64,000 nucleotides of DNA, taken from assembly GCF_019175365.1 (NCBI RefSeq), contig NZ_CP059572.1:7006001-7070000 (forward strand), written 5' to 3'. Source of the stretch: Actinomadura graeca (GTDB lineage: Bacteria > Actinomycetota > Actinomycetes > Streptosporangiales > Streptosporangiaceae). Below the pieces are notes generated by a model. That model was given only the letters and a program-made list of their open reading frames with translations, made no database searches and was not told the origin of the DNA. Positions 11,299-20,093 of this stretch are shown one piece after another; position 1 is the first letter of the stretch; each line of letters opens with the position of its first letter. The position numbers and the translations under genes were made by a program.

Positions 11299-14145
11299 AT
11301 GAGCGGCGAGTACGCGAGGCGGATGCCCCCGCGGGCGCTGCCGGTCGCCCTGGCCGCGATCGTCGGCGTCCTGTACGCGACCGGGTCGCTGCTGGGCTGG
11401 GGCGGCACGGCGTTCATCGCCTGGGCGGAGGCGGGCGCCGCGGGCGCCGCCGCGGTCTCACTGCTGATGTCGGCCCGCGCGCCCGGCGGACGGGGCGTGG
11501 ACGGCGCCGTCTGGCGGACGTCCTGGCGCTGGTACGGCCTCGCCGCGGCCTCCTGGTTCGCGGGCGCGCTAGGCGGGGCCCTCGCGGACGCCCCCAGCCG
11601 CAGCGCCCTGTCGCTGTCGGTCTCCGACCTGTTCTACCTGGTCGCCGTGGCCGCGCTGGTGACGGGCCTCGTGGTGCCGATCAGGCTGCCCCGGGAGGCG
11701 CGGACCTGGCTGCGGTACGCCGCCGACACCTACGTGTGCGCGTGCGGGCTGTTCGTCCTCGGCTGGGTGGGGGTGTTCAGCACCCTCTACCACCGGACCG
11801 GGGAGTCCCCGCCCGAGTTCTTCCTCGAACTGCTCTACCCGCTGATCGACATCGTGCTGATGTGCTGCGCGCTCCCGTTCGTGCTCGGGGCGGGACGCGG
11901 GCACCGGCGGCAGGCGTGGATGGGGTACGGGGCGCTCACCGCGTTCGCCGTCGCCGACATCGTCACGACCGTCGTGCGGCTGGACGGCGGCGCCCCCGCC
12001 GACGATCCCGCCGACATCCTGCGCCTCGGCGGGCTGCTGCTGCTCCTGCTCGTGCCGTGGACGGGCCCCGCGCCGGTCCCGGCGGGCGAGGTCGACGACA
12101 TCCCCGAGGACGTGGCGCCGCCCCCCGCCGGCGAGCGCGGCCGGATGATCGGGCCGGGCCTCGCGCCCGCCGCGATCGCCGCCGCGGCCGGCCTGTTCGT
12201 CGCGGGACACTCCCTGACCGGCAAGAACGGCCTGGAGCCGGTCGTGTCGATCGTCGCGGGCTCGGCGGTGCTGGTGCTGCTCGCCCGGCTCGCCGGGCTG
12301 CTGCGCGAGAACGACGCGCTGCGCCGGGCGGTCGGGACGGGGGAGGAGCACTTCCGCGCCCTGTCGGAGAGCATCAACGACGCGGTGCTGATCTGCGATC
12401 TGGACGCGACCGTCCAGTACGCGAGCGCGGGCGCCCTGCGCACCTACCGCTACACCTCCGAGGAACTGCTCGGGCGGCCGCTGCACGAGATCATCCATCC
12501 GGAGGACCTGCCGCGCGTCGAGGCGGTGTTCACCGAGTTCCTCGAAGAGGACACGCCACCGGACTCGCTCCGCGTGTCGTGCCGAGTACGGGCGGCGGAC
12601 GGCACCTGGCTGCCCACCGAGTCCACGATCTCCCGGTACGCGGGCACCGGTGAGGCGCCGGGGCGGCTGCTGGTCACCACCCGCGACCTCAGCGAGCAGG
12701 CGGCGCTCCAGCGGCAGGTCGCGCACCTGACGTTCCACGACGGGCTGACGGGCCTGCCGAACCGCTCCTACTTCGAGGAGCGGACGCGGGAGGTGCTGAC
12801 CCGGCAGCGGGAGGGCGGGCGGGTCGCGGTCGTCTTCGTCGACCTGGACGGCTTCACCGCGGTCAACGACTCGGCCGGGCACGCCGCCGGGGACCAGGTC
12901 CTCGCGCAGGCCGCGCGGCGGCTGCGCGCGACCGTCCAGGCCGACGACACGGTGGCGCGCTGGGGCGGCGACGAGTTCGCCGTGCTCGTCCAGCTCCCGT
13001 CCGACGACCGGGAGACGCAGGCCGCGGTGGAGCTGGCCGGGCGGCTGCTGCGCGTGCTGTCGGCGGACCCGTACCAGGTGGGCGGCAAGTACATGCTGCT
13101 GACGGCCAGCGTCGGCATCGCCTTCGCCGGTGACGAGGAGACGCCCGCCGACGAGGGGACGCCCGCGGGAGGCGCGGCGCCCGGCGGCTCGGGTACCGGG
13201 AAGGAGGCGGGACGGCGGGTCCGGCGCACCGCCGCCGACCTGATCCGCAACGGCGACCTCGCGATGGCGCGGGCGAAGGAGCTCGGCGGCGGGCGGGTCG
13301 AGGTGTTCGCCCCGCACATGCACGCCGACGTCGTCCGGCGGCTGGAACTCGGCAGCGATCTCCAGCGGGCGCTCGCCGAGGAGCAGTTCGCGGTGGAGTT
13401 CCAGCCGGTGGTCGACCTCGCCACGTCCCGGGTCACCGGGGTGGAGGCGCTGCTGCGCTGGTGGCGGGGGAGCGAGTCGGTGCCGCCGGAGGAGTTCATC
13501 GGCCCCGCCGAGGAGTCCGGCCTGATGGTCCCGCTCGGCGACTGGGTGCTGCGCGAGGCGTGCCGCGAGGTCGCCCGGTGGCGGCGTGACTCCTGGGACG
13601 TGGGCGTGTCGGTGAACTTCACCGCCCGGCAGATCGCCGCGCCGCGGTTCGTGGAGTCGGTCGCGGCGGCGCTGGCCGAGACCGGGCTGGCGCCGCACGC
13701 GCTGACGCTGGAGGTGCGCGAGGAGGTCCTCGTCGAGGACGCGGGCCAGAACGTGGAGCGCCTGTCGCAGCTGCGCGACCTCGGTGTCCGGCTCGCCATC
13801 GACGACTTCGGCACCGGATACGCCTCGCTCGCCTACCTCGGGCAGCTCCCGGTGGACGTCATCAAGATCGACCCGTCGTTCGTGGCCGGGCTCGGGTCGG
13901 ACGAGACGCTGACGCTGCTGACCCGCACGATCGTCCGGCTGGGCAGCGACCTCGGCATCACGGTGGTCGCGGAGGGCATCGAGCGGCCCGAGCAGCTGGA
14001 CCTGCTGCGGGGGATGGACTGCCCGCGCGGGCAGGGCTTCCTCGTGGCGCGGCCGATGGCGGCCGGGCGCGTGGAGTCGCTCGTCCGGACGAACCTGTCC
14101 GCGCAGGGCAGGCCGGGTGAGGTCCCGCTGCCGCTGCCCGGCTGA
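11299..14145 (+). CDS. Membrane PAS-GGDEF-EAL hybrid (cyclic di-GMP turnover)
   Basis: The ~948-residue protein has a long membrane region (about eight hydrophobic segments in residues 10-340), a PAS domain (about 350-470, with FRALSESINDAVLICDLD), a GGDEF domain (WGGDEFAVLV) and an EAL domain (EALLRWW, VSVNFTARQ, DDFGTGYAS, IKIDPSFV). The usual LEIT/LEVTE motif reads LEVREEV, so a Thr is replaced by Arg next to a retained metal-site Glu. A Gly/Pro/Ala-rich insertion of ~30 residues splits the end of the GGDEF domain. ATG 11299 is chosen for its AGGAAGGGA ribosome binding site; the open frame extends 25 codons upstream. The layout resembles GGDEF-EAL membrane proteins of Streptomyces. Confidence 0.9.
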   Translation: MSGEYARRMPPRALPVALAAIVGVLYATGSLLGWGGTAFIAWAEAGAAGAAAVSLLMSARAPGGRGVDGAVWRTSWRWYGLAAASWFAGALGGALADAPSRSALSLSVSDLFYLVAVAALVTGLVVPIRLPREARTWLRYAADTYVCACGLFVLGWVGVFSTLYHRTGESPPEFFLELLYPLIDIVLMCCALPFVLGAGRGHRRQAWMGYGALTAFAVADIVTTVVRLDGGAPADDPADILRLGGLLLLLLVPWTGPAPVPAGEVDDIPEDVAPPPAGERGRMIGPGLAPAAIAAAAGLFVAGHSLTGKNGLEPVVSIVAGSAVLVLLARLAGLLRENDALRRAVGTGEEHFRALSESINDAVLICDLDATVQYASAGALRTYRYTSEELLGRPLHEIIHPEDLPRVEAVFTEFLEEDTPPDSLRVSCRVRAADGTWLPTESTISRYAGTGEAPGRLLVTTRDLSEQAALQRQVAHLTFHDGLTGLPNRSYFEERTREVLTRQREGGRVAVVFVDLDGFTAVNDSAGHAAGDQVLAQAARRLRATVQADDTVARWGGDEFAVLVQLPSDDRETQAAVELAGRLLRVLSADPYQVGGKYMLLTASVGIAFAGDEETPADEGTPAGGAAPGGSGTGKEAGRRVRRTAADLIRNGDLAMARAKELGGGRVEVFAPHMHADVVRRLELGSDLQRALAEEQFAVEFQPVVDLATSRVTGVEALLRWWRGSESVPPEEFIGPAEESGLMVPLGDWVLREACREVARWRRDSWDVGVSVNFTARQIAAPRFVESVAAALAETGLAPHALTLEVREEVLVEDAGQNVERLSQLRDLGVRLAIDDFGTGYASLAYLGQLPVDVIKIDPSFVAGLGSDETLTLLTRTIVRLGSDLGITVVAEGIERPEQLDLLRGMDCPRGQGFLVARPMAAGRVESLVRTNLSAQGRPGEVPLPLPG

Positions 14146-14161
14146 CCGGAGCCGGTCGATG

Positions 14162-14176
14162 TCTCACGAGGTGAGA
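14162..14176. promoter_or_regulatory. Probable NdgR box upstream of ilvB
   Basis: Perfect inverted repeat TCTCA-CGAGG-TGAGA. The same 5-5-5 motif occurs at 27410, 32590 (one mismatch), 35076 and 58589, the last between ndgR and leuC. It sits about 60 bp upstream of the predicted transcription start, a position that suits an activator. Confidence 0.7.
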
Positions 14177-14192
14177 CAATGCGTCCACGGAT

Positions 14193-14221
14193 TTGACCGG
14201 CGGCCCGAAGTCGGCGACAGT
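14193..14221 (+). promoter_or_regulatory. Predicted ilvB leader promoter
   Basis: TTGACC and GACAGT are spaced 17 bp apart. The -10-like hexamer ends 7 bp before the GTG of the leader peptide, so the transcript would be leaderless. The cimA leader shows the same 7-bp spacing from GACTGT. Confidence 0.5.
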
Positions 14222-14228
14222 TGACTCC

Positions 14229-14279
14229 GTGCGGAGCACTACCACCATTCTCGTAGTACTTGGTCGGCGCGCAGGCTGA
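14229..14279 (+). CDS. ilvB leader peptide (attenuation)
   Basis: GTG starts a 16-residue peptide, VRSTTTILVVLGRRAG, with consecutive Thr-Thr-Thr-Ile-Leu-Val-Val-Leu codons. This is what a transcription attenuator sensing BCAA and threonine-family charging should look like. Stalling within these codons would leave the downstream GGTCGGCGCGCAGG free to pair. A ribosome reaching the stop at 14277 would cover that arm. Confidence 0.85.
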   Translation: MRSTTTILVVLGRRAG

Positions 14280-14337
14280 CCAAGCTTTCCGACCTGCGCG
14301 CCTCCCCTCGACCGCCTCACGGCGGCGGGGGTTTTTT
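14262..14337 (+). terminator. ilvB attenuator: antiterminator and intrinsic terminator
   Basis: The antiterminator arm GGCGCGCAGG (14266-14275) pairs perfectly with CCTGCGCGCC (14293-14302). GGTCG just before it can pair with CGACC at 14309-14313, which would take over the 5' side of the terminator. The terminator is CCCC...CCGCC-TCAC-GGCGG...GGGG (14304-14331) followed by six U at 14332-14337. The two folds are mutually exclusive, as expected for attenuation. Confidence 0.82.
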
Positions 14338-14382
14338 GTTGCCCGGCGATCTTAGATATCTCTCCCCAAGGAAACGCAGATC

Positions 14383-16131
14383 ATGACGACCGAACAGATG
14401 ACGGGAGCCCAGGCGCTGGTGCGCGCCCTGGAGAACGTCGGCGTCGACACCGTGTTCGGGATCCCGGGCGGCGCGATCCTCCCGGCCTACGACCCGCTGT
14501 ACGACTCCGGCAAGCTGCGTCACATCCTCGTCCGGCACGAGCAGGGCGCGGGCCACGCCGCCCAGGGCTACGCGATGGTGACCGGCAAGGTCGGGGTCTG
14601 CATGGCCACGAGCGGGCCCGGCGCGACGAACCTCGTCACCGCCATCTCCGACGCCTACATGGACTCGGTGCCGATCGTGGCGATCACCGGCCAGGTCGCC
14701 TCGTCCCTCATCGGGACCGACGGCTTCCAGGAGGCCGACATCGCCGGCATCACGATGCCGATCACCAAGCACAACTTCCTGGTGACCAAGGCCGAGGACA
14801 TCGGGCGCACGATCGCCGAGGCGTTCCACATCGCCGGGACGGGCCGCCCGGGGCCGGTCCTCGTCGACATCGCCAAGGACGCCCTCCAGGCCACCGTCGC
14901 GTTCGAGTGGCCCGTCCAGCTCCAGCTCCCGGGGTACCGCCCCGTCACCCGGCCGCACTCCAAACAGGTCCGCGAGGCGGCACGGCTGATCGGCGCGGCG
15001 CGGCGCCCGGTGCTGTACGTCGGCGGGGGGGTCCTGAAGGCCGGCGCGTCCGCCGAGCTGAAGGTGCTGGCCGAGCTGACCGGCGCCCCCGTCGTGACCA
15101 CGCTGATGGCCAAGGGCGCGCTGCCCGACAGCCACCCCCTGCACATGGGGATGCCGGGCATGCACGGCAGCGTCGGCGCGGTCGGCGCCCTCCAGCGCGC
15201 CGACCTGCTGGTCACCCTCGGCGCCCGGTTCGACGACCGGGTCACCGGCAAGCTGGACGGCTTCGCGCCCGGCGCCAAGGTCGTGCACGCCGACATCGAC
15301 CCCGCCGAGATCTCCAAGAACCGGCACGCCGACGTCCCGATCGTCGGCGACGCGCGGGAGGTCATCGCCGACCTGATCGTCGCCGTCCAGAACGAGCACG
15401 AGGCGGGCCGCAAGGGCGACTACGGGGACTGGTGGCGGCAGCTGAACGCCTGGCGGGACACCTACCCCCTCGGCTACGACACCCCGGCGGACGGGTCGGT
15501 GTCCCCGCAGTACGTGATCGAGCGCATCGGCGAGCTCGCCGGGCCCGAGGCGTACTACGTCGCGGGCGTCGGCCAGCACCAGATGTGGGCCGCGCAGTTC
15601 ATCAAGTACGAGCGGCCGGGAGCGTTCCTCAACTCCGGCGGCGCCGGGACGATGGGCTACGCCGTCCCCGCGGCGATGGGCGCCAAGGTCGGCGCGCCGG
15701 ACACGCAGGTGTGGGCGATCGACGGCGACGGCTGCTTCCAGATGACGAACCAGGAGCTGGCGACCTGCGCGATCGAGGGGATCCCGGTCAAGATCGCCGT
15801 GATCAACAACGGTAACCTGGGCATGGTCCGGCAGTGGCAGACGCTCTTCTACGACGGCCGCTACTCCAACACCGACCTGCACTCGGCCAGGCGCATCCCC
15901 GACTTCGTCAAGCTCGCGGAGGCGTACGGCTGCGTCGGGCTGCGCTGCGACCGCGCGGAGGACGTCGACGACGTCATCACCAAGGCCATGGAGATCAACG
16001 ACGCGCCGGTCGTCATCGACTTCGTCGTCCACCACGACGCGATGGTCTGGCCGATGGTCGCCGCCGGCACCACCAACGACGACATCAAGATCGCGCGGGA
16101 CATGGCCCCCGACTGGGAGAACGGAGACTGA
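14383..16131 (+). CDS. ilvB: Acetolactate synthase, large (catalytic) subunit
   Basis: IlvB is the TPP-, FAD- and Mg-dependent enzyme that condenses pyruvate with pyruvate or 2-oxobutyrate, the first common step to valine, leucine and isoleucine. The 582-residue protein has [14 protein letters not shown], the catalytic Glu in [26 protein letters not shown], and the TPP/Mg motif [14 protein letters not shown] followed by [12 protein letters not shown]. It is the first gene of ilvB-ilvN-ilvC, downstream of an attenuator. AAGGA lies about 12 nt before the ATG. Confidence 0.97.
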   Translation: MTTEQMTGAQALVRALENVGVDTVFGIPGGAILPAYDPLYDSGKLRHILVRHEQGAGHAAQGYAMVTGKVGVCMATSGPGATNLVTAISDAYMDSVPIVAITGQVASSLIGTDGFQEADIAGITMPITKHNFLVTKAEDIGRTIAEAFHIAGTGRPGPVLVDIAKDALQATVAFEWPVQLQLPGYRPVTRPHSKQVREAARLIGAARRPVLYVGGGVLKAGASAELKVLAELTGAPVVTTLMAKGALPDSHPLHMGMPGMHGSVGAVGALQRADLLVTLGARFDDRVTGKLDGFAPGAKVVHADIDPAEISKNRHADVPIVGDAREVIADLIVAVQNEHEAGRKGDYGDWWRQLNAWRDTYPLGYDTPADGSVSPQYVIERIGELAGPEAYYVAGVGQHQMWAAQFIKYERPGAFLNSGGAGTMGYAVPAAMGAKVGAPDTQVWAIDGDGCFQMTNQELATCAIEGIPVKIAVINNGNLGMVRQWQTLFYDGRYSNTDLHSARRIPDFVKLAEAYGCVGLRCDRAEDVDDVITKAMEINDAPVVIDFVVHHDAMVWPMVAAGTTNDDIKIARDMAPDWENGD

Positions 16132-16136
16132 CCCCG

Positions 16137-16661
16137 ATGAGCCTGCACACCCTCTCGGTGCTGGTGGAGAACAAGCCCGGCATCCTGGCACGGGTCGCGG
16201 CGCTGTTCTCCCGGCGCGGCTTCAACATCGAGTCCCTCGCCGTCGGCACCACCGAGCACCCGGACATCTCCCGGATGACGATCGTGGTGAACGTCGCCGA
16301 CCTGCCACTGGAGCAGGTCACCAAGCAGCTCAACAAGCTGATCAACGTGCTGAAGATCGTCGAGCTCGACCAGCCGGCGTCGGTCCAGCGCGAACTGGTC
16401 CTGGTCAAGGTGCGCGCCGACGCCGAGACGCGCTCCCAGGTGCTGGAGACCGTCCAGCTGTTCCGCGCCAAGGTGGTGGACGTCGCGCCCGACGCGGTCA
16501 CCATCGAGGTCACCGGGAACCGCGACAAGCTGGACGCCTTCATCCGGGTCCTGGAGCCCTTCGGCATCAAGGAGATGGTGCAGTCGGGCATGGTGGCCAT
16601 CGGCCGCGGCGCCCGCTCCATCACCGACCGCTCGCTGCGCGCCATCGAGCGCAGCGCGTGA
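16137..16661 (+). CDS. ilvN: Acetolactate synthase, small (regulatory) subunit
   Basis: IlvN activates IlvB and gives it valine feedback inhibition. The 174-residue product has an N-terminal ACT domain starting LHTLSVLVENKPGILARVAALFSRRGFN and the C-terminal domain typical of the ~160-170-residue small subunits. ATG at 16137 follows the ilvB stop by only 5 bp, so the two subunits are probably translated together. Confidence 0.96.
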   Translation: MSLHTLSVLVENKPGILARVAALFSRRGFNIESLAVGTTEHPDISRMTIVVNVADLPLEQVTKQLNKLINVLKIVELDQPASVQRELVLVKVRADAETRSQVLETVQLFRAKVVDVAPDAVTIEVTGNRDKLDAFIRVLEPFGIKEMVQSGMVAIGRGARSITDRSLRAIERSA

Positions 16662-17702
<1,041 letters not shown>

Positions 17703-17703
17703 C

Positions 17704-17857
17704 TTTATTGCAATCCCGGCCCAGGAGGGCTCGCCTGGCGGCTCGCCCTCCTGACCGTGCTTGTGCGAGCGCGTCATCGCTTCGCGATCAGCCCGGGGAG
17801 GCTCGCCTTCGGCCTTGCCTCACCGGGCTGGTCGCGCGCTCGCGTGACGGTTGAGGT
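17704..17857 (+). repeat. Dispersed ~150-nt multi-hairpin element, copy B
   Basis: It begins one base after the ilvC stop. Hairpin 1 arms are CAGGAGGGC/GCCCTCCTG around a loop shared with copies A and C. ATCGC-TTC-GCGAT is unchanged. Hairpin 3 arms are AGCCCGGGGAGGC/GCCTCACCGGGCT, with one mismatch. The enclosing GCGAGCGCG/CGCGCTCGC stem is kept. It lies between convergent genes. Confidence 0.82.
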
Positions 17858-17879
17858 GCCTGGGCCCCTGCTCGTCTCC

Positions 17880-18653
17880 TCAGCTGAAGAGGCGGCGTAG
17901 CAGGCTTTCGCGGTGGGGGTTCCCGGTGTCTATCTGGACCGCCAGGTGGCCTTCCTTGGTGAAGTCGGCCGTGGCGCTCTTCGCCGCGCCGAGTGTGCGG
18001 CGCTGTGGGGCGGCTTTGAAGCGGGGCGCGCGGATGGCGCCGAAGGGGGCCTCTCTCGTCACGCCCAGAGCCGTGACGGCCACGTGCGCCTCCCAGCGGC
18101 CGGGGCCGAGGACGGCCGGGTCGGCGAAGACCTCGAAGCCCGCCTCGCGGGATTCCGCGGGAAAGCGCCGCTCGCCTCCGGACGCCCGGTTCCGGAGGAT
18201 CAGCTCGGCGTCCGTCCGTGGGGTCTCGACGCGCTGGAGGGCGGCCGTGCCGCGGATCCGCAGCCTTCCGCCCTGCCAGCCGACCGCGTCGAGCCGGTGG
18301 TCGACGCCGACCTCGGTGGTGATGTCGGCGTCCTGCCGGGAGACGCCGCGCAGGTACGGGTACAGCGCGTAGATCCGCCCGCCGACCACGACGGCGCCGC
18401 CGGGGGCGCCCTCCGCCTCGTCGCGGATCAGCCGCTCCAGCTCCTCGCGCAGGCCGTGCTGGATGCAGAACGCCCGGAGCCGGACGGAGGCGGGGAGCGC
18501 GGCCCGCGCGGCGTCGCTGAGGCCCTCCTCGCCGATCACCCGCCGGGTGCCCTCGACCAGCCGTTCCCGCTGGTGAAGGTCCAGGTCGAGGTAGCGGTGG
18601 TCGTACACGCGCAGGACGTCGCGCAGGACGCTGATGGTGCTGTCCGGGCTCAC
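17880..18653 (-). CDS. Unknown protein resembling the C-terminal domain of actinobacterial family 2 glycosyltransferases
   Basis: I do not recognise this 257-residue protein with certainty. It has a helical N-terminal part (VLRDVLRVYDHRYLDLDLHQRERLVEGTR region) and a beta-rich C-terminal part (GRIYALYPYLRGV ... LRIRGTAALQRVETPRTDAELILRNR). This pattern resembles the non-catalytic C-terminal region of large actinobacterial GT2 or teichoic-acid-type transferases. The catalytic GT domain is missing. It may be a free-standing accessory domain or the tail of a decayed gene. It is convergent with ilvC and divergent from the padR operon. The GTG or ATG choice near 18653 is not certain. Confidence 0.55.
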   Translation of the reverse strand: MSPDSTISVLRDVLRVYDHRYLDLDLHQRERLVEGTRRVIGEEGLSDAARAALPASVRLRAFCIQHGLREELERLIRDEAEGAPGGAVVVGGRIYALYPYLRGVSRQDADITTEVGVDHRLDAVGWQGGRLRIRGTAALQRVETPRTDAELILRNRASGGERRFPAESREAGFEVFADPAVLGPGRWEAHVAVTALGVTREAPFGAIRAPRFKAAPQRRTLGAAKSATADFTKEGHLAVQIDTGNPHRESLLRRLFS

Positions 18654-18745
18654 GGGCCCCTCCCTGTCGGTCGCTCGTCACGGTCACGCTAAGCCCCCGA
18701 TCGAGCGCGGACAGTGAAATCCGGGGAGCGTGTCCCGGGGGATGC

Positions 18746-18790
18746 ATACTCGGTATTGCCAGTGACATACGCGGTATGCATACTTGGTAG
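18746..18790. promoter_or_regulatory. Probable PadR operator array
   Basis: Three ATAC-N3-GTAT units occur just before the padR start: ATACTCGGTAT (18746-18756), ATACGCGGTAT (18767-18777) and ATACTTGGTAG (18780-18790, last base mismatched). The third ends 2 bp before the ATG. The array would let PadR block transcription or translation start of its own operon. Confidence 0.65.
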
Positions 18791-18792
18791 GT

Positions 18793-19380
18793 ATGTCGAT
18801 CCGTCACGGCCTGCTGGCACTGCTGTCCCAGGGGCCCCGCTACGGCTACCAGCTGCGCGCCGAGTTCGAGTCGTCCACCGGTGCGACCTGGCCGCTGAAC
18901 ATCGGGCAGGTGTACTCCACGCTGTCCCGCCTCGAACGCGACGAGATGGTCACCCGGGTCGGCGCCGACGACGAGGGGCGGTTCGTCTACCGGATCACCC
19001 CCGCGGGCGAGGAGGACGTGCGGCGCTGGTTCGCCACCCCGATCGCCCGCGCTGACCGGCCCCGCGACGAGCTGGCGATCAAGCTGGCGATGGCCGTCAC
19101 CACACCCGGCGTCGACGTCCGGCAGGTCGTGCAGACCCAGCGCACCGCGTCGCTGCGCGCCCTCCAGGACCTCACCCGGCTGAAGGCGGACGCGCCCGCC
19201 ACGCCCGCCGACCGGGGTGACACCGCGTGGCGGCTCGTCCTGGAATCCATGATCTTCCAGACGGAGGCGGAGGTGCGCTGGCTGGACCACTGCGAGTCCT
19301 ACGTCGTGCGCGCCTTCCCCGCCTCCGCGCCGCCGGCGCCCGCGCCGGACCCGGCCGACAACGAGGAGGCGCACCGATGA
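18793..19380 (+). CDS. PadR-family transcriptional regulator
   Basis: This 195-residue protein starts SIRHGLLALLSQGPRYGYQLRAEFE and continues NIGQVYSTLSRLERDEMV, the winged-helix signature of PadR repressors. The C-terminal dimerisation half (VRQVVQTQRTASLRALQ and onward) matches the Vir_act_alpha_C type. ATG 18793 is used; a GTG nine bases upstream is possible. The stop overlaps the ABC ATPase start by 4 bp. PadR regulators in this arrangement commonly repress the adjacent exporter until a toxic ligand binds. Confidence 0.9.
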   Translation: MSIRHGLLALLSQGPRYGYQLRAEFESSTGATWPLNIGQVYSTLSRLERDEMVTRVGADDEGRFVYRITPAGEEDVRRWFATPIARADRPRDELAIKLAMAVTTPGVDVRQVVQTQRTASLRALQDLTRLKADAPATPADRGDTAWRLVLESMIFQTEAEVRWLDHCESYVVRAFPASAPPAPAPDPADNEEAHR

Positions 19381-20093
19381 GCGTCCTGGCCATGCACGCC
19401 GTGTCACGCGACCACGGGACGGGCGCGGGGCTCGTCCACGCGCTGCGGGAGGTCGACCTGGAGGTCGCGGCGGGCGAGTTCGTCGCCGTGATGGGCCCGT
19501 CCGGATCGGGCAAGTCGACGCTCCTGACGCTGGCCGGGGGCCTGGACACCCCGACGTCCGGCCGGATCGTGGTCGAGGGCGCCGACCTCGGCGCGATCGG
19601 CGTGGCCGGGCGGTCGGCGCTGCGCCGCCGCAGCGTCGGCTACGTCTTCCAGGACCTCAACCTCATCCCGGCCCTCACCGCCGCCGAGAACGTCATGCTG
19701 CCGCGCGAGCTGGACGGCGTCCGGGCCCGCCGCGCCCGCCGCGAGGCGGTGGGCGCCCTCCAGGAGGTCGGCGTCGGCGACCTGGCCGGCCGCTTCCCCG
19801 ACGAGATGTCCGGCGGCCAGCAGCAGCGCGTCGCGATCGCCCGCGCGCTGGTCGGCGACCGGCGGCTCGTCCTGGCCGACGAGCCGACCGGCGCCCTCGA
19901 CAGCCAGACCGGCGAGGACGTGATGCGCATCCTGCGGAGCCGCTGCGACGCGGGCGCCGCCTGCCTGATGGTCACGCACGAGTCGCGGCACGCCGCCTGG
20001 GCCGACCGCGTGGTGTTCCTGCGCGACGGGCGGATCGTCGACGCCACGCCCGGCCGCCCCGGCCCGGAGACGCTCTTGCAGGAGACCCGGTGA
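19377..20093 (+). CDS. ABC exporter ATP-binding protein (MacB/LolD type)
   Basis: The 238-residue ATPase has Walker A GPSGSGKST (residues 40-48), the signature MSGGQQQRVAIARAL, Walker B RLVLADEP, D-loop GALDSQ and switch VTHE. The closest family is the MacB/LolD/FtsE-like ATPases that work with FtsX-type permeases. Its start overlaps the padR stop and its end overlaps the permease start, so padR, ATPase and permease form one operon. The substrate is not predictable from sequence. Confidence 0.94.
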   Translation: MSVLAMHAVSRDHGTGAGLVHALREVDLEVAAGEFVAVMGPSGSGKSTLLTLAGGLDTPTSGRIVVEGADLGAIGVAGRSALRRRSVGYVFQDLNLIPALTAAENVMLPRELDGVRARRARREAVGALQEVGVGDLAGRFPDEMSGGQQQRVAIARALVGDRRLVLADEPTGALDSQTGEDVMRILRSRCDAGAACLMVTHESRHAAWADRVVFLRDGRIVDATPGRPGPETLLQETR

